A stretch of DNA of 64,000 bases from Pseudomonas sp. Au-Pse12 (GTDB taxonomy: Bacteria; Pseudomonadota; Gammaproteobacteria; Pseudomonadales; Pseudomonadaceae): assembly GCF_021341665.1 (NCBI RefSeq), contig NZ_JAJTTH010000001.1, positions 372,001-436,000 on the forward strand, given 5' to 3'. Positions 36,702 through 47,408 of this stretch are shown one piece after another. The notes under the pieces are model-generated. The model searched no databases. It was not told the origin of the DNA and saw only the letters and a list, made by a program, of their open reading frames with translations. The position numbers and the translations under genes are program-made. The first letter of the stretch is position 1. Every line of letters starts with the position of its first letter.

Positions 36702-37496
36702 TCATTCGTCGAGGTTGCCCATGGCGGTGGTGTTGAAGCCGCCGTCGACGTACATGATCTCGCCGCTGATGCCTGAGGCCAGGTCCGAGCAGAGGAAGGC
36801 GCCGGCATTGCCGACTTCCTCGATGGTGACGTTGCGCCGCAACGGGGTCTGGGCTTCGTTGGCCGCCAGCATCTTGCGGAAGTTCTTGATGCCCGAGGCG
36901 GCCAGGGTGCGGATCGGTCCGGCGGAGACCGCGTTGACCCGGGTGCCTTCCGGGCCCAGGGAACCGGCCAGGTAGCGCACGCCGGCTTCCAGCGAGGCCT
37001 TGGCCATGCCCATCACGTTGTAGTTGGGCATGGTGCGCTCGGCGCCCAGGTAGGACAGGGTCAGCAGGCTGCCGTTGCGGCCCTTCATCATGTCGCGGCC
37101 AGCCTTGGCCAGGGCCACGAAGCTGTAGGCGCTGATGTCGTGGGCGATGCGAAAGCCCTCGCGGGTGGTGGCGTCGGTGAAGTCGCCTTCGAGCTGGTCG
37201 CCGGGGGCGAAGCCCACGGAGTGGACGATGCAGTCCAGGCCGTCCCAGTGCTTGCCCAGCTCGCTGAACACCTGGGCGATCTGCTCGTCACTGGCCACGT
37301 CGCAGGGGAAGCACAGCTCGGCGCTGGAACCCCAGCCGGCGGCGAACTCCTCGACCCGGCCCTTGAGTTTTTCATTCTGATACGTGAAGGCCAGCTCGGC
37401 GCCTTCACGGTGCATGGCGGCGGCAATGCCGGAGGCGATCGACAACTTGCTGGCGACACCGACGATCAGGACACGCTTCCCAGCGAGAAAACCCAT
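36702..37496 (-). CDS. fabI: Enoyl-ACP reductase FabI
   Basis: NADH-dependent enoyl-[acyl-carrier-protein] reductase of 264 residues, the last reductive step of each fatty acid elongation cycle, in the cytoplasm. Seen are the cofactor loop [13 protein letters not shown], the catalytic Tyr and Lys in YNVMGMAK (Tyr-x6-Lys), and the substrate-loop region [10 protein letters not shown]. Length and sequence are typical of Pseudomonas FabI, the triclosan target. It reads in the same direction as the npp transporter operon, 22 bases after it, so part of its transcription may come from there. Confidence 0.96.
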   Translation of the reverse strand: MGFLAGKRVLIVGVASKLSIASGIAAAMHREGAELAFTYQNEKLKGRVEEFAAGWGSSAELCFPCDVASDEQIAQVFSELGKHWDGLDCIVHSVGFAPGDQLEGDFTDATTREGFRIAHDISAYSFVALAKAGRDMMKGRNGSLLTLSYLGAERTMPNYNVMGMAKASLEAGVRYLAGSLGPEGTRVNAVSAGPIRTLAASGIKNFRKMLAANEAQTPLRRNVTIEEVGNAGAFLCSDLASGISGEIMYVDGGFNTTAMGNLDE

Positions 37497-37518
37497 AAAT
37501 TGCTACTCCTGTTGCAGG

Positions 37519-39129
37519 TTATTCGGCGCTTGCCGGAGCCAGGAAGGCGGCTTCCAGCAATTGCCGTGTGTAAGGGTGTTGCGGGGCGCCGAAGATTGCC
37601 TGGGCGTCCCCTTGTTCCACCACCTGGCCGTGCTTGATCACCATCAGCTGGTGGCTCAGGGCCTTGACCACCGCCAGGTCGTGGCTGATGAACAGGTAGG
37701 TCAGGTTGTACTTGCTTTGCAGGTTGCGCAGCAGCTCCACCACCTGGCGCTGCACGGTGCGGTCCAGGGCCGAGGTCGGCTCGTCCAGCAGGATCAGCCG
37801 CGGCTTGAGCACCAGGGCCCGGGCGATGGCGATGCGCTGGCGTTGCCCGCCGGAAAACTCATGGGGGTAGCGGTGCCGGGTGTCCGGGTCCAGGCCCACT
37901 TCCTTGAGCGCTTCGATGATCGCCTGTTCCTGCTCCTGCTCGCTGCCGATCTTGTGGATGCGCAAGCCTTCGCCAACGATCTGGCTCACGCTCATGCGCG
38001 GGCTGAGGCTGCCGAAGGGGTCCTGGAACACCACCTGCATTTCCCGCCGCAGCGGCCGTACCTGTTGCTGGCTCAGGGCGTCGAGCTGCTGGCCTTCGAA
38101 ACGAATGCCGCCCTGGCTGGCGATCAACCGCAGGATCGCCAGGCCCAGGGTCGACTTGCCCGAGCCGCTCTCGCCGACGATGCCCAGGGTCTGGCCCTGG
38201 GGCAGGCTGAAGTGGATGCCGTCCACCGCCTTGACGTGATCCACGGTGCGGCGCAGCAGGCCCTTCTTGATCGGGAACCAGACCTTGAGGTTGTCCACTT
38301 GCAGCAGCGGCGGACCGATTTCATTGCTCGCCGGCAGGCCGCTGGGCTCCGCGGCCAGCAGTTCCCGGGTGTAGGGATGCTGCGGCGCGCGGAACAGCTC
38401 CTCGCAGGACGCCTGCTCGACGATGCACCCCTTCTGCATGACACAGACCCGGTGGGCAATGCGCCGCACCAGGTTCAAGTCGTGGCTGATCAGCAGCAGC
38501 GCCATGCCCAGGCGCGCCTGCAATTCCTTGAGCAGTTCGAGGATCTTCAACTGCACGGTGACGTCGAGCGCGGTGGTCGGCTCGTCGGCGATCAGCAATT
38601 CCGGCTCGTTGGCCAGGGCCATGGCGATCATCACCCGTTGCCGCTGGCCGCCGGACAGTTCGTGGGGCAGGGCCTTGAGGCGCTTGTGCGGTTCGGGAAT
38701 GCCCACCAGCTCCAGCAGCTCCAGGGTGCGCCGGGTGGCGACCTTGCCGGTCAGGCCCTTGTGGATGCCCAGCACTTCGTTGATCTGCTTCTCGATCGAG
38801 TGCAGTGGGTTCAGCGAGGTCATGGGTTCCTGGAAGATCATCGCGATGCGGTTGCCGCGAATGTGGCGAATGGTCTTTTCCTTCAGGGTCAGCAGGTCGT
38901 GCCCGGAGTACTGGATGCTGCCGGACGGGTGCTGGGCCAGGGGGTAGGGCAGCAGCCGCAGGATCGAATGGGCGGTGACCGATTTGCCCGAGCCGCTTTC
39001 ACCCACCAGGGCCAGGGTTTCGCCGCGCTTGATGTCGAAGCTGACCCCTTGCACCACGCGCTGGCACTGTTGGCCGGCGACGAATTCCACCGCTAGGTCG
39101 CGAACTTCGATCAGGTTGTCCTGGGTCAT
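37519..39129 (-). CDS. nppD: ABC transporter double ATPase NppD (YejF-like)
   Basis: Protein of 536 residues with two ABC ATPase domains. Walker A motifs are GESGSGKSVT (first half) and GESGSGKSTL (second half); signature motifs LSGGQRQRV and FSGGQRQRI precede LLIADEPTTALD and LILLDEPTSALD. It powers uptake through NppB and NppC. Start ATG 39129 follows GAGGAAATGAC; a longer upstream frame overlaps nppC and is rejected. Last gene of nppA1A2BCD, which in P. aeruginosa takes up peptidyl nucleoside antibiotics and peptides; the E. coli relative YejABEF imports microcin C. Confidence 0.93.
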   Translation of the reverse strand: MTQDNLIEVRDLAVEFVAGQQCQRVVQGVSFDIKRGETLALVGESGSGKSVTAHSILRLLPYPLAQHPSGSIQYSGHDLLTLKEKTIRHIRGNRIAMIFQEPMTSLNPLHSIEKQINEVLGIHKGLTGKVATRRTLELLELVGIPEPHKRLKALPHELSGGQRQRVMIAMALANEPELLIADEPTTALDVTVQLKILELLKELQARLGMALLLISHDLNLVRRIAHRVCVMQKGCIVEQASCEELFRAPQHPYTRELLAAEPSGLPASNEIGPPLLQVDNLKVWFPIKKGLLRRTVDHVKAVDGIHFSLPQGQTLGIVGESGSGKSTLGLAILRLIASQGGIRFEGQQLDALSQQQVRPLRREMQVVFQDPFGSLSPRMSVSQIVGEGLRIHKIGSEQEQEQAIIEALKEVGLDPDTRHRYPHEFSGGQRQRIAIARALVLKPRLILLDEPTSALDRTVQRQVVELLRNLQSKYNLTYLFISHDLAVVKALSHQLMVIKHGQVVEQGDAQAIFGAPQHPYTRQLLEAAFLAPASAE

Positions 39130-39130
39130 G

Positions 39131-40150
39131 TCATTTCCTCGGGTCGAAGGCGTCGCGGGCGGATTCACCGATAAACACCAGCAGGCTGAGCATGATTGCC
39201 AGCACGGCAAAGGCGCTGATGCCCAACCAGGGCGCTTGCAGGTTGGACTTGCCCTGGGCCACCAGCTCGCCGAGCGACGGCGCGCCCGGCGGCAGGCCGA
39301 AGCCGAGGAAGTCCAGGGCGGTGAGGGTGCCGATGGCGCCCGTGAGGATGAAGGGCATGAAGGTCATGGTGGAGACCATGGCGTTGGGCAGGATGTGACG
39401 GAACATGATCGCGCCGTTCTGCATGCCCAGGGCCCGGGCCGCGCGCACGTACTCCAGGTTGCGCCCGCGCAGGAACTCGGCGCGCACCACGTCCACCAGG
39501 CTCATCCAGGAGAACAGCAGCATGATCCCCAGCAGCCACCAGAAGTTCGGTTGCACGAAGCTGGCGAGGATGATCAGCAGGTAGAGCACCGGCAGCCCGG
39601 ACCAGATTTCCAGGAAGCGCTGGCCGATCAGGTCCACCCAGCCGCCGTAGAAGCCCTGTAGCGCACCGGCGATGACCCCGATGATGGAACTGAGGACGGT
39701 CAGGGTCAGGGCGAACAGCACCGAGACCCGAAAGCCATAGATGACCCGGGCCAGCACGTCGCGGCCCTGGTCGTCGGTGCCCAGCAGGTTGTCCGCCGAC
39801 GGTGGCGCTGGCGCCGGCACACGCAGGTCGTAGTTGATGCTCTGGTAGCTGAAGGGGATCGGCGCCCACAGCACCCAGGCGTCTTTCTGCGCCAGCAGCT
39901 CGCGGATGTACGGGCTCTTGTAGTTGGCTTCCAGCGGGAATTCGCCGCCGAAGGTGGTTTCCGGGTAGCGCTTGAGCGCCGGGAAGTACCAGCCGCCTTC
40001 GTAGTGCACCACCAGCGGCTTGTCGTTGGCGATCAGCTCGGCGCCCAGGCTGAGGATGAACAGCACCAGGAACAGCCACAGCGACCACCAGCCGCGCTTG
40101 TTGGCCTTGAAACGCTCGAAACGCCGGCGATTGAGGGGGGACAGGTTCAT
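39131..40150 (-). CDS. nppC: ABC transporter permease NppC (YejE-like)
   Basis: Inner-membrane permease of 339 residues with an N-terminal anchor (GWWSLWLFLVLFILSLGAEL), a periplasmic loop to about 130 and a five-helix binding-protein-dependent core. LLGTDDQGRDVLARVIYG is the typical entry of peptide permeases and the EAA loop lies near YVRAARALGMQN. It pairs with NppB. One base separates its stop from the nppD start, and it follows nppB by one base, so all are co-translated from one transcript. Confidence 0.93.
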   Translation of the reverse strand: MNLSPLNRRRFERFKANKRGWWSLWLFLVLFILSLGAELIANDKPLVVHYEGGWYFPALKRYPETTFGGEFPLEANYKSPYIRELLAQKDAWVLWAPIPFSYQSINYDLRVPAPAPPSADNLLGTDDQGRDVLARVIYGFRVSVLFALTLTVLSSIIGVIAGALQGFYGGWVDLIGQRFLEIWSGLPVLYLLIILASFVQPNFWWLLGIMLLFSWMSLVDVVRAEFLRGRNLEYVRAARALGMQNGAIMFRHILPNAMVSTMTFMPFILTGAIGTLTALDFLGFGLPPGAPSLGELVAQGKSNLQAPWLGISAFAVLAIMLSLLVFIGESARDAFDPRK

Positions 40151-40151
40151 C

Positions 40152-41225
40152 TCAATGCTCCCGGCTGTCGAAGTCGATGCGTGGGTCGACCAGGGTGTAG
40201 GTCAGGTCGCCGATCAGTTTCACCACCAGCCCCAGCAGGGTGAAGATGAACAGGGTGCCGAACACCACCGGGTAGTCACGGTTGATCGCCGCCTCGAAGC
40301 TCATCAGGCCCAGGCCGTCGAGGGAGAAGATCACTTCCACCAGCAAGGAGCCGGTGAAGAAGATACCGATGAAGGCCGACGGGAAGCCGGCGATCACCAG
40401 CAGCATGGCGTTGCGGAACACGTGGCCGTAGATCACTCGGCGCTGGGTCAGGCCCTTGGCCTTGGCGGTGACCACGTACTGCTTGTTGATCTCGTCGAGG
40501 AAGCTGTTCTTGGTCAGCAGGGTCATGGTGGCGAAGTGGCCGATCACCAGCGCGGTGACCGGCAGCGCCAGGTGCCAGAAGTAGTCGAGGACCTTGCCGC
40601 CCCAGCTCAGTTGGTCGAAGTCGTTGGAGGTCAGGCCGCGCAACGGGAACCAGTTGAAGTAGCTGCCGCCGGCAAACACCACGATCAGCAGGATGGCGAA
40701 CAGGAAGGCCGGGATGGCGTAGCCGACGATGATCGCCGAGCTGGTCCAGACATCGAAGTGGCTGCCGTGGCGGGTGGCCTTGGCGATCCCCAGGGGGATC
40801 GACACCAGGTACATGATCAGGGTGCTCCACAGCCCGAGGGAGATGGACACCGGCATCTTTTCCTTGATCAGGTCCACCACCTTGGCATCGCGGAAGAAGC
40901 TGTTGCCGAAATCCAGGGTGGCGTAGTTCTTGATCATGATCCACAAGCGTTCCGGCGCCGATTTGTCGAAGCCGTACATGTGCTCGATTTCCTTGATCAG
41001 CGCCGGGTCCAGGCCCTGGGCGCCGCGGTAGCTGGAACCGGCCACCGAGACCTCGGCACCGCCGCCGGCGATGCGGCTGGTGGCGCCGTCGAAGCCTTCG
41101 AGCTTGGCGATCATCTGCTCCACCGGGCCGCCGGGCGCGGCCTGGATGATCACGAAGTTGATCAGCAGGATGCCCAGCAGGGTCGGGATGATCAGCAGCA
41201 GGCGGCGAAAGATATAGGCCAGCAT
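40152..41225 (-). CDS. nppB: ABC transporter permease NppB (YejB-like)
   Basis: Inner-membrane permease of 357 residues of the peptide/nickel transporter group. It begins [20 protein letters not shown], the hallmark start of the DppB/OppB group, has a periplasmic insertion about 45-135 as in YejB, and ends with the usual helix and the stretch [14 protein letters not shown]. The EAA-like loop is near [13 protein letters not shown]. It forms the translocation channel with NppC. Its start is two bases from the end of the second binding-protein gene. Confidence 0.93.
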   Translation of the reverse strand: MLAYIFRRLLLIIPTLLGILLINFVIIQAAPGGPVEQMIAKLEGFDGATSRIAGGGAEVSVAGSSYRGAQGLDPALIKEIEHMYGFDKSAPERLWIMIKNYATLDFGNSFFRDAKVVDLIKEKMPVSISLGLWSTLIMYLVSIPLGIAKATRHGSHFDVWTSSAIIVGYAIPAFLFAILLIVVFAGGSYFNWFPLRGLTSNDFDQLSWGGKVLDYFWHLALPVTALVIGHFATMTLLTKNSFLDEINKQYVVTAKAKGLTQRRVIYGHVFRNAMLLVIAGFPSAFIGIFFTGSLLVEVIFSLDGLGLMSFEAAINRDYPVVFGTLFIFTLLGLVVKLIGDLTYTLVDPRIDFDSREH

Positions 41226-41227
41226 CG

Positions 41228-43081
41228 TCAGTGCACCGCTTCGGCCGCAGCCGCCTGGTTGTCCGGGGTCGGTTCAACGGCCGGCTTGGCGCCGGGCTTG
41301 ATCCACCAGGTGTTGATGCCGATGTCGTACTTGGGCGCGACTTTCGGGTGGCCGATGTGATCCCAGTAGGCCACGCGCCAGGTCTTGATGTGCCAGTTGG
41401 GAATCACGTAGTAGCCCCATTGCAGGACCCGGTCCAGGGCCTTGGCGTGAGCCACCAGGCTGGCACGCGAGTCGGCGTTGATCAGGCTTTCGACCAGGCT
41501 GTCGATGGCCGGGTCCTTGAGGCCGATGTAGTTGCGGCTGCCGGGCTTGTCGGCGCTGGAGGACATCCAGAACTCGCGCTGCTCGTTACCCGGGGAGTTG
41601 GACTGGGGGAAGCTGCCGACGATCATGTCGAAGTCCCGCGAGCGCACCCGGGTGATGTACTGGGACACGTCGACCCGGCGGATCACCAGGTCGATGCCCA
41701 GGTCGGCCAGGTTGCGCTTGAACGGCAGCAGCACCCGTTCGAACTCGGTCTGGGCCAGCAGGAACTCGATCACCACCGGCTTGCCCTGGGCGTCGACCAT
41801 CTTGTCGTCGACGATGCGCCAGCCGGCCTCCTGCAGCAGTTGGTAGGCCTGGCGCTGCTGGGCGCGGATCATGCCGCTGCCGTCGCACACCGAAGGCGAG
41901 AAGGCCTGGTCGAACACCTGCGGCGGGATTTTGCCCCGCAGCGGTTCGAGAATCGTCAGTTCCTCCGGGCCCGGCAGGCCGGTGGCGGCCATTTCCGAGT
42001 TTTCGAAGTAGCTGCGGGTGCGGGTGTAGGCACCGTTGAACAGCTGCTTGTTGCTCCACTCGAAGTCCAGCAGCAGGCTCAGCGCGTGACGCACCCGCAC
42101 ATCCTGGAACATCGGCCGGCGGGTGTTGAAGACAAAGCCCTGCATGCCGGTGGGGTTGCCGTTGGCGATCTGTTCCTTGATCAGCCGGCCCTGGGCCACG
42201 GCCGGGATGTTGTAGGCGTTGGCCCAGTTCTTCGCGCTCATTTCCAGCCAGTAGTCGAACTGCCCGGCCTTGAGCGCTTCCAGGGCCACGGTGTTGTCGC
42301 GGTAGTAGTCGCTGGTGATCACGTCGAAGTTGTAGAAACCGCGGTTGAGCGGCAGGTCCTTGCCCCAGTAGTCCTTGACCCGCTCATAGCGGATCGAGCG
42401 CCCGGCCTTGACCTCGGCGACCCGGTAGGGGCCGCTGCCCAGGGGGATCTCCAGGTTGCTCTTGGCAAAGTCGCGGTGTTCCCACCAGTGCTTGGGCAGG
42501 ATCGTCAGCTGGCCGAGGATCAGCGGCAGTTCGCGGTTGTTGTTGTGCTTGAACTTGAACAGCACCCGTTGCGGGTCTTCGGCGAGCACCTGGTCGACAT
42601 CGGCGTAGTAGCCGCGGTACAGCGGCGAGCCGGCGCTCATCAGGGTCTGGAAGCTGAACACCACGTCTTCGGCGTGGATCGGCTGGCCGTCGTTGAAGCG
42701 TGCCTCGGGGCGCAGGTAGAAACGCACCCAGCTGTTGTCCGGGGCTTTTTCGATCTTGCTGGCCACCAGGCCGTACTCGGTGAAGGGCTCGTCCAGGCTC
42801 TGGGCCATCAGGGTGTCGTAGATCAGGCCGATGTTCTGCTCGGGCACGCCCTTGCTGATGAACGGGTTGAGGCTGTCGAAGCTGCCGAAGCCGGCCATGC
42901 GGAAGGTGCCGCCCTTGGGCGCGTCGGGGTTGACGAAGTCGAAGTGCTGGAAGTTCGCCGGGTATTTCGGTGCTTCGTTGTACAGGGTCACGGCATGTTG
43001 CGGCGCAGCCTGGGCATAGCAGGCGATGGCGCTGAACAGCAGGCCGCTGGTGCGCAGGAGCAGGGCTCGCAGGGGCATCAT
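41228..43081 (-). CDS. nppA2: Periplasmic peptide-binding protein NppA2 (YejA-like)
   Basis: Extracellular solute-binding protein family 5, 617 residues, with a signal peptide ending near ACYAQAAP. Family features: [29 protein letters not shown], and [10 protein letters not shown]. The C-terminus has an extra Ala/Glu-rich tail. It delivers peptide-like substrates to NppBC. Start is the first of two adjacent ATGs at 43081; it overlaps the upstream stop (ATGA). A long in-frame extension into the upstream gene is not a real start. It is a paralogue of the product encoded just upstream, with the same block order. Confidence 0.92.
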   Translation of the reverse strand: MMPLRALLLRTSGLLFSAIACYAQAAPQHAVTLYNEAPKYPANFQHFDFVNPDAPKGGTFRMAGFGSFDSLNPFISKGVPEQNIGLIYDTLMAQSLDEPFTEYGLVASKIEKAPDNSWVRFYLRPEARFNDGQPIHAEDVVFSFQTLMSAGSPLYRGYYADVDQVLAEDPQRVLFKFKHNNNRELPLILGQLTILPKHWWEHRDFAKSNLEIPLGSGPYRVAEVKAGRSIRYERVKDYWGKDLPLNRGFYNFDVITSDYYRDNTVALEALKAGQFDYWLEMSAKNWANAYNIPAVAQGRLIKEQIANGNPTGMQGFVFNTRRPMFQDVRVRHALSLLLDFEWSNKQLFNGAYTRTRSYFENSEMAATGLPGPEELTILEPLRGKIPPQVFDQAFSPSVCDGSGMIRAQQRQAYQLLQEAGWRIVDDKMVDAQGKPVVIEFLLAQTEFERVLLPFKRNLADLGIDLVIRRVDVSQYITRVRSRDFDMIVGSFPQSNSPGNEQREFWMSSSADKPGSRNYIGLKDPAIDSLVESLINADSRASLVAHAKALDRVLQWGYYVIPNWHIKTWRVAYWDHIGHPKVAPKYDIGINTWWIKPGAKPAVEPTPDNQAAAAEAVH

Positions 43082-44907
43082 TGGGCGTTCTCCATGGACT
43101 TCAGCCACCAGGCGCCAAGGCCCAGGGTGTAGGGCGGCGTGGTGACGAAGGCGAACCGGTTGCGGTAGGCCAGGCGGTGATAGTTCAGGTACCAGTTGGG
43201 AATCATGTAGTGCTGCCACAGCAGCACCCGGTCCAGGGCCCGGCCCGCGGCCAACTGGTCGTCGCGGGTCTGGGCGGCCAGCAGCTGTTCCAGCAGGTGA
43301 TCGACAACCGGGTTGTTGATGCCTGCGTAGTTCTTGCTGCCCTTGACCGAAACCTGGCTGGAGTGGAAGTACTGCCATTGCTCCAGGCCCGGGCTCAGGG
43401 TCTGGTTGAGGGTCATGAGGATCATGTCGTAGTCGAACTGGTCCAGGCGCTGTTTGTATTGCGCGCGGTCCACGGTGCGCAGGCGCGCCTCGACGCCGAT
43501 GCTCGCCAGGTTCTCCACGTAGGGCTGGAGAATCCGTTCCAGGTTGGGGTTGACCAGCATCAGTTCGAAGCGCAGCGGCTGCCCGGCGTTGTTCTGCAGG
43601 CGTTGGCCGTTGAGCTTCCAGCCGGCCTCGCCGAGCAGCCCCAGGGCGCGGCGCAGGGTTTCGCGGGGTATGCCGCGGCCTTCGGTGCGCGGCAGGCTGA
43701 AAGCCTGGCTGAACAGGCTGGCGGGCAACTGCTCGCGGTAGGGCGAGAGCAGCAGCCATTCATGGCCCTGGGGCACCCCGGTGGCGGAGAACTCGCTGTT
43801 GGGGTAGTAGCTCAGGGCGCGCTGGTAGGCGCCGCTGAACAGGGTGCGGTTGGTCCACTCGAAGTCGAACATCATGCCTAGCGCCTCGCGCACCCGCACA
43901 TCGGCGAACGCCGCGCGACGGGTGTTCATGAACAGGCCTTGGGTCTGGGTCGGGATCTGGTGCGCCACCTGGGCCTTGATCACCTCGCCGCGGTTGACCG
44001 CGGGAAAGTCGTAGCCGTTGGCCCAGTTCTTCGCCTGGTGCTCGATGTAGATATCGAACTCGCCGGCCTTGAAGGCTTCGAAGGCCACGTCGCTGTCGCG
44101 GTAGAACTCCACCTCGACCCGGTCGAAGTTGTTGAAGCCGCGGTTGACCGCCAGGTCCTTGCCCCAATAGTCGTTGACCCGTTCGAACACCAGCTGGCGC
44201 CCCGGCTGCACTTGAGTGACGCGGTACGGGCCGCTGCCCAGCGGCGGGGTGAAGGTGGTGGCCTTGAAGTCGCGGTCCTTCCAGTAGTGCTGGGGCAGCA
44301 CCGGCAGCTCGCCCAGGCGCAGGATCAGCAGGGGATTGCCGGCACGCTTGAACACGAAGCGGATGCGCTGCGGGCCGAGGATGTCCACGCGCTGCACTTC
44401 CTGCAGGTTGGTGCGGTATTGCGGATGGCCTTCCTTGAGCAACAGGCGGTAGGAAAACGCCACATCGTAGGCGGTGATCGGTCTGCCATCGTGAAAGCGC
44501 GCTTCGGGGCGCAGGTTGAACACCACCCAGCTGCGGTCCTCGCTGTATTCCACGGAGCGGGCGATCAGGCCGTAGCTGGAGGTCGGTTCATCGCCGGACG
44601 GCGCATACAGGCCGGTGCCGACCATCAGCGGTTCGTTGAGCTCGTTGACCCCGTATTGCAGGAAGTTCGGCGTGGCGACCGGGCTGGTGCCCTTGAAGGT
44701 GTAGGGGTTGAGCGTATCGAAGGTGCCAAAGGCCATGACCCGCAAGGTGCCGCCTTTGGGCGCCGCGGGGTTGACCCAGTCGAAGTGGGTGAACTTTGCC
44801 GGGTACTTGAGCGTGCCAAACTGCGCATAACCATGACTTTCGGTGATCGTCGCGCTTGCGGGAAAGCTCAAGGCCAGGCTGATGAAGAGCAGAAGGAGGG
44901 GACGCAT
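43078..44907 (-). CDS. nppA1: Periplasmic peptide-binding protein NppA1 (YejA-like)
   Basis: Extracellular solute-binding protein family 5, 609 residues, with a signal peptide (MRPLLLLFISLALSFPASA). It carries HFDWVNPAAPKGGTLRVMAF, GTFDTLNPY and [10 protein letters not shown], parallel to the next gene, so the two are tandem paralogues that diverged. First gene of the npp operon; the stop overlaps the nppA2 start by four bases. Having two binding proteins for one transporter broadens the substrate range. The promoter should lie between 44908 and the mltD hairpin near 45009. Confidence 0.92.
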   Translation of the reverse strand: MRPLLLLFISLALSFPASATITESHGYAQFGTLKYPAKFTHFDWVNPAAPKGGTLRVMAFGTFDTLNPYTFKGTSPVATPNFLQYGVNELNEPLMVGTGLYAPSGDEPTSSYGLIARSVEYSEDRSWVVFNLRPEARFHDGRPITAYDVAFSYRLLLKEGHPQYRTNLQEVQRVDILGPQRIRFVFKRAGNPLLILRLGELPVLPQHYWKDRDFKATTFTPPLGSGPYRVTQVQPGRQLVFERVNDYWGKDLAVNRGFNNFDRVEVEFYRDSDVAFEAFKAGEFDIYIEHQAKNWANGYDFPAVNRGEVIKAQVAHQIPTQTQGLFMNTRRAAFADVRVREALGMMFDFEWTNRTLFSGAYQRALSYYPNSEFSATGVPQGHEWLLLSPYREQLPASLFSQAFSLPRTEGRGIPRETLRRALGLLGEAGWKLNGQRLQNNAGQPLRFELMLVNPNLERILQPYVENLASIGVEARLRTVDRAQYKQRLDQFDYDMILMTLNQTLSPGLEQWQYFHSSQVSVKGSKNYAGINNPVVDHLLEQLLAAQTRDDQLAAGRALDRVLLWQHYMIPNWYLNYHRLAYRNRFAFVTTPPYTLGLGAWWLKSMENAQ

Positions 44908-45008
44908 CGAGGCAGAGATCCGATCCAGGCGGCTTGGGCTTTGTGCTCCGTACAGTAACAGCTTGTATCAGCAGGAAAAAGTACGCTGGTGCAAGCGTTG
45001 TGCAATTG

Positions 45009-45046
45009 AAATCTCCTGTAGGAGCCGGCTCCTACAGGGGAGATTT
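45009..45046 (-). terminator. Long hairpin after mltD, probable terminator
   Basis: Nearly perfect palindrome with arms AAATCTCC-TGTAGGAGCC and their complement, a two-base bulge and almost no loop, directly abutting the mltD stop. The core resembles the outer part of the REP repeats found elsewhere in the window. It separates mltD from the npp operon. Confidence 0.6.
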
Positions 45047-46476
45047 TAGTGCGGCAGGTAGACCGTCAGCATCTGGCCGGGCTTGAGCGCCTGGGCCGCG
45101 CGTGGGTTCCAGCGCTTGAGGTGCTGCATCTCGACGTTGAAGCGCTTGGCCACCATGTACAGCGAGTCGCCTTGCTTGACCTTGTACTGGGTCGACTTCT
45201 TCTTGTCGCTGCTGGCGACGCTGGTTTTCTTGCTGGCCACCTTGCGGGTGTCCTGCATCACCAGGGTCTGGCCGACCTTGAGGTTCTTGCCGCTGAGTTT
45301 GTTCCAGCGTTGCAGGTCCTCGACGTCGACCTTGTTGGCCTTGGCGATCAGGGTCAGGTTGTCGCCATTCTTGACCCGGTACAGGCGCTTGGAGCGCAGC
45401 GAGTCGCGCCCTTCATCGCGGTCGAAGACCGGCTTGAGGGAGCGCTTGCTGATCAGCTCTTCGGGTTTCATGGTCGACAGGCTGGTGGTCAGCAACTGCG
45501 CCTTGGATGTCGGCACCAGCAGGTGCTGCGGGCCGTCGATGGTGGTGCGCTGCTTGAACGCCGGGTTGAGCTGGAACAGCTCGTCCTCGTCGATGTTGGC
45601 CACCGCCGCGACCTTGGACAGGTCCATGCGCTGGTTGATCTCGACCACCTGGAAGTAGGGTTCGTTGGCGATCGGGTTGAGGTTCACGCCGTAGGCCTGC
45701 GGGGCCAGTACCACTTGGGACAGGGCCAGCAGCTTGGGTACATAGGCCTGGGTCTCGGCCGGCAGTGGCAGGTTCCAGTAGTCGGTGGGCAGGCCGAGCT
45801 TTTCATTGCGCTCGATGGCCCGGCTGACCGTGCCTTCGCCGGCGTTGTAGGCGGCCAGTGCCAGCAGCCAGTCACCGTTGAACATGTCGTGCAGACGGGT
45901 CAGGTAGTCCATGGCCGCGGTGGTGGAGGCGGTGATGTCGCGGCGGCCATCGTAGAAGCGGGTCTGGCGCAGGTTGAAGTAACGCCCGGTGGCCGGAACG
46001 AACTGCCACAGCCCCACCGCATCGGCCCGGGAATAGGCCAGCGGGTTGTAGGCGCTTTCGATGACCGGCAGCAGCGCCAGTTCCAGCGGCATGTTGCGCT
46101 CTTCGAGACGCTCGACGATGTAGTGGATATAGAGGCTGCCGCGCTCGCCGGCATTTTCCAGGAAGGAAGGGTTGCTGGCGAACCACAGGCGCTGTTGTTC
46201 AATACGCGGGTTGACGCCCAGGCCTTCTTGCAATTGGAACCCCTGACGCATGCGTTCCCAGACGTCCTGGGGCACTTGCGGGCTGGGCTGGTTGCTCAGC
46301 CAGATGGGTTTCTGCTTGATGCGGGCGTTGAAATTCTGAGTGTGCGTCGCGTCGCTCTGCGGGGCATGGCCGGTGCTTTGGCAGCCCGCAAGAGTCGCTG
46401 ACACAGCTACCGCGATGGCCTGGGCCAAGCGCGTCAATGCGTCTGAACTGATGGAATAACGAATAGATGACGACAT
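45046..46476 (-). CDS. mltD: Membrane-bound lytic murein transglycosylase D
   Basis: Lipoprotein of 476 residues that cuts the glycan strands of peptidoglycan to 1,6-anhydro ends. Lipid signal ends at SATLAGCQS; the SLT domain is about 100-240 with the catalytic Glu140 in LLPVIESAYNP and GLWQFVPATGRYF and AYNAGEGTV downstream. Two clear LysM repeats follow at about 368-412 and 430-475 (YRVKNGDNLTLIAKA, YKVKQGDSLYMVAKR), with a weaker LysM-like segment before them. Start ATG 46476 (MSSSIRY); an ATG eight codons earlier is also in frame. Confidence 0.94.
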   Translation of the reverse strand: MSSSIRYSISSDALTRLAQAIAVAVSATLAGCQSTGHAPQSDATHTQNFNARIKQKPIWLSNQPSPQVPQDVWERMRQGFQLQEGLGVNPRIEQQRLWFASNPSFLENAGERGSLYIHYIVERLEERNMPLELALLPVIESAYNPLAYSRADAVGLWQFVPATGRYFNLRQTRFYDGRRDITASTTAAMDYLTRLHDMFNGDWLLALAAYNAGEGTVSRAIERNEKLGLPTDYWNLPLPAETQAYVPKLLALSQVVLAPQAYGVNLNPIANEPYFQVVEINQRMDLSKVAAVANIDEDELFQLNPAFKQRTTIDGPQHLLVPTSKAQLLTTSLSTMKPEELISKRSLKPVFDRDEGRDSLRSKRLYRVKNGDNLTLIAKANKVDVEDLQRWNKLSGKNLKVGQTLVMQDTRKVASKKTSVASSDKKKSTQYKVKQGDSLYMVAKRFNVEMQHLKRWNPRAAQALKPGQMLTVYLPH

Positions 46477-46575
46477 TGGCTGGAAGTAAGTTCCGGGCAA
46501 AAATGTCGGGCGATTCTAGAAAGCACCCGGGGTGCGGTCAACCATTCAGAATTTTTGTACCAATCGATAACCTGC

Positions 46576-47343
46576 TTAGAACTTATCTTTCCATGCCCTC
46601 AGGGCCGCAAAGACCGCACTCTGCGACGGGTTATCCTGCCCGGCCCGTTCGTCCGCTTTTTGTTTAACGGATGTTTCACCGGTACGCAGGAACGGGTTGG
46701 TCAGCTTCTCCAGGGCCAGGGTCGAAGGCAGGGTCATGCGCCCGTGCTCGCGCAGTTGCGTGACCTTTTCCAGGCGCTCGGCGATGTCCGGGTTGGCCGG
46801 TTCTACCGCCTGGGCGAAGCGCAGGTTGCTCAGGGTGTATTCGTGGGTGCAGTAGACCAGGGTGTCGTCCGGCAATGCGGCGAGGCGGCCGAGGGAATGA
46901 TGCATCTGTTCCGGGGTGCCTTCGAACAGCCGGCCACAACCGGCGGCGAACAGGGTGTCGCCACAGAACAGCAGGCCGTGGTGGTAGTAGGCGATGTGCC
47001 CCAGGGTATGGCCGGGAACGGCGAGCACTTCGAACTCGCAGCCCAGGATGCTGACGCGCTGGTGGTCGTCGAGGGCGATATCGCGGGCCGGGATCTTCTC
47101 CCGCGCCGGGCCGTAGACCGTGGCGCCACTGTGCTGCTTCAGGCGTTCGACGCCGCCGACGTGATCGTGGTGGTGATGGGTGATCAGGATGTCGCCGAGC
47201 ACCCAGCCCGGGTGCTGTTCCAGCCAGGCCAGTACCGGCGCCGCATCCCCTGGATCGACGACTGCACAGCGCTGGCTGCGATGGTCTTGTAACAACCAGA
47301 TGTAGTTATCGGTGAAGGCGGGCAGGGCACTGATCTGTATCAT
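46576..47343 (-). CDS. gloB: Hydroxyacylglutathione hydrolase (glyoxalase II)
   Basis: Metallo-beta-lactamase-fold enzyme of 255 residues that hydrolyses S-lactoylglutathione, the second step of methylglyoxal detoxification. The metal site is [10 protein letters not shown] at about 55-64, with [12 protein letters not shown] and [17 protein letters not shown] further on, and the C-terminal helical glyoxalase II domain (NPFLRTGE). Start ATG 47343 ([10 protein letters not shown]) is the usual N-terminus. Divergent from the methyltransferase gene with 65 bases between, so the two share a promoter region. Confidence 0.96.
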   Translation of the reverse strand: MIQISALPAFTDNYIWLLQDHRSQRCAVVDPGDAAPVLAWLEQHPGWVLGDILITHHHHDHVGGVERLKQHSGATVYGPAREKIPARDIALDDHQRVSILGCEFEVLAVPGHTLGHIAYYHHGLLFCGDTLFAAGCGRLFEGTPEQMHHSLGRLAALPDDTLVYCTHEYTLSNLRFAQAVEPANPDIAERLEKVTQLREHGRMTLPSTLALEKLTNPFLRTGETSVKQKADERAGQDNPSQSAVFAALRAWKDKF

Positions 47344-47408
47344 CTTCGGATTCGCCAAGCGGAAAACAATGGCGCATCTTAGAGCTTCTTGGCGTGTTGG
47401 AGAATGCA

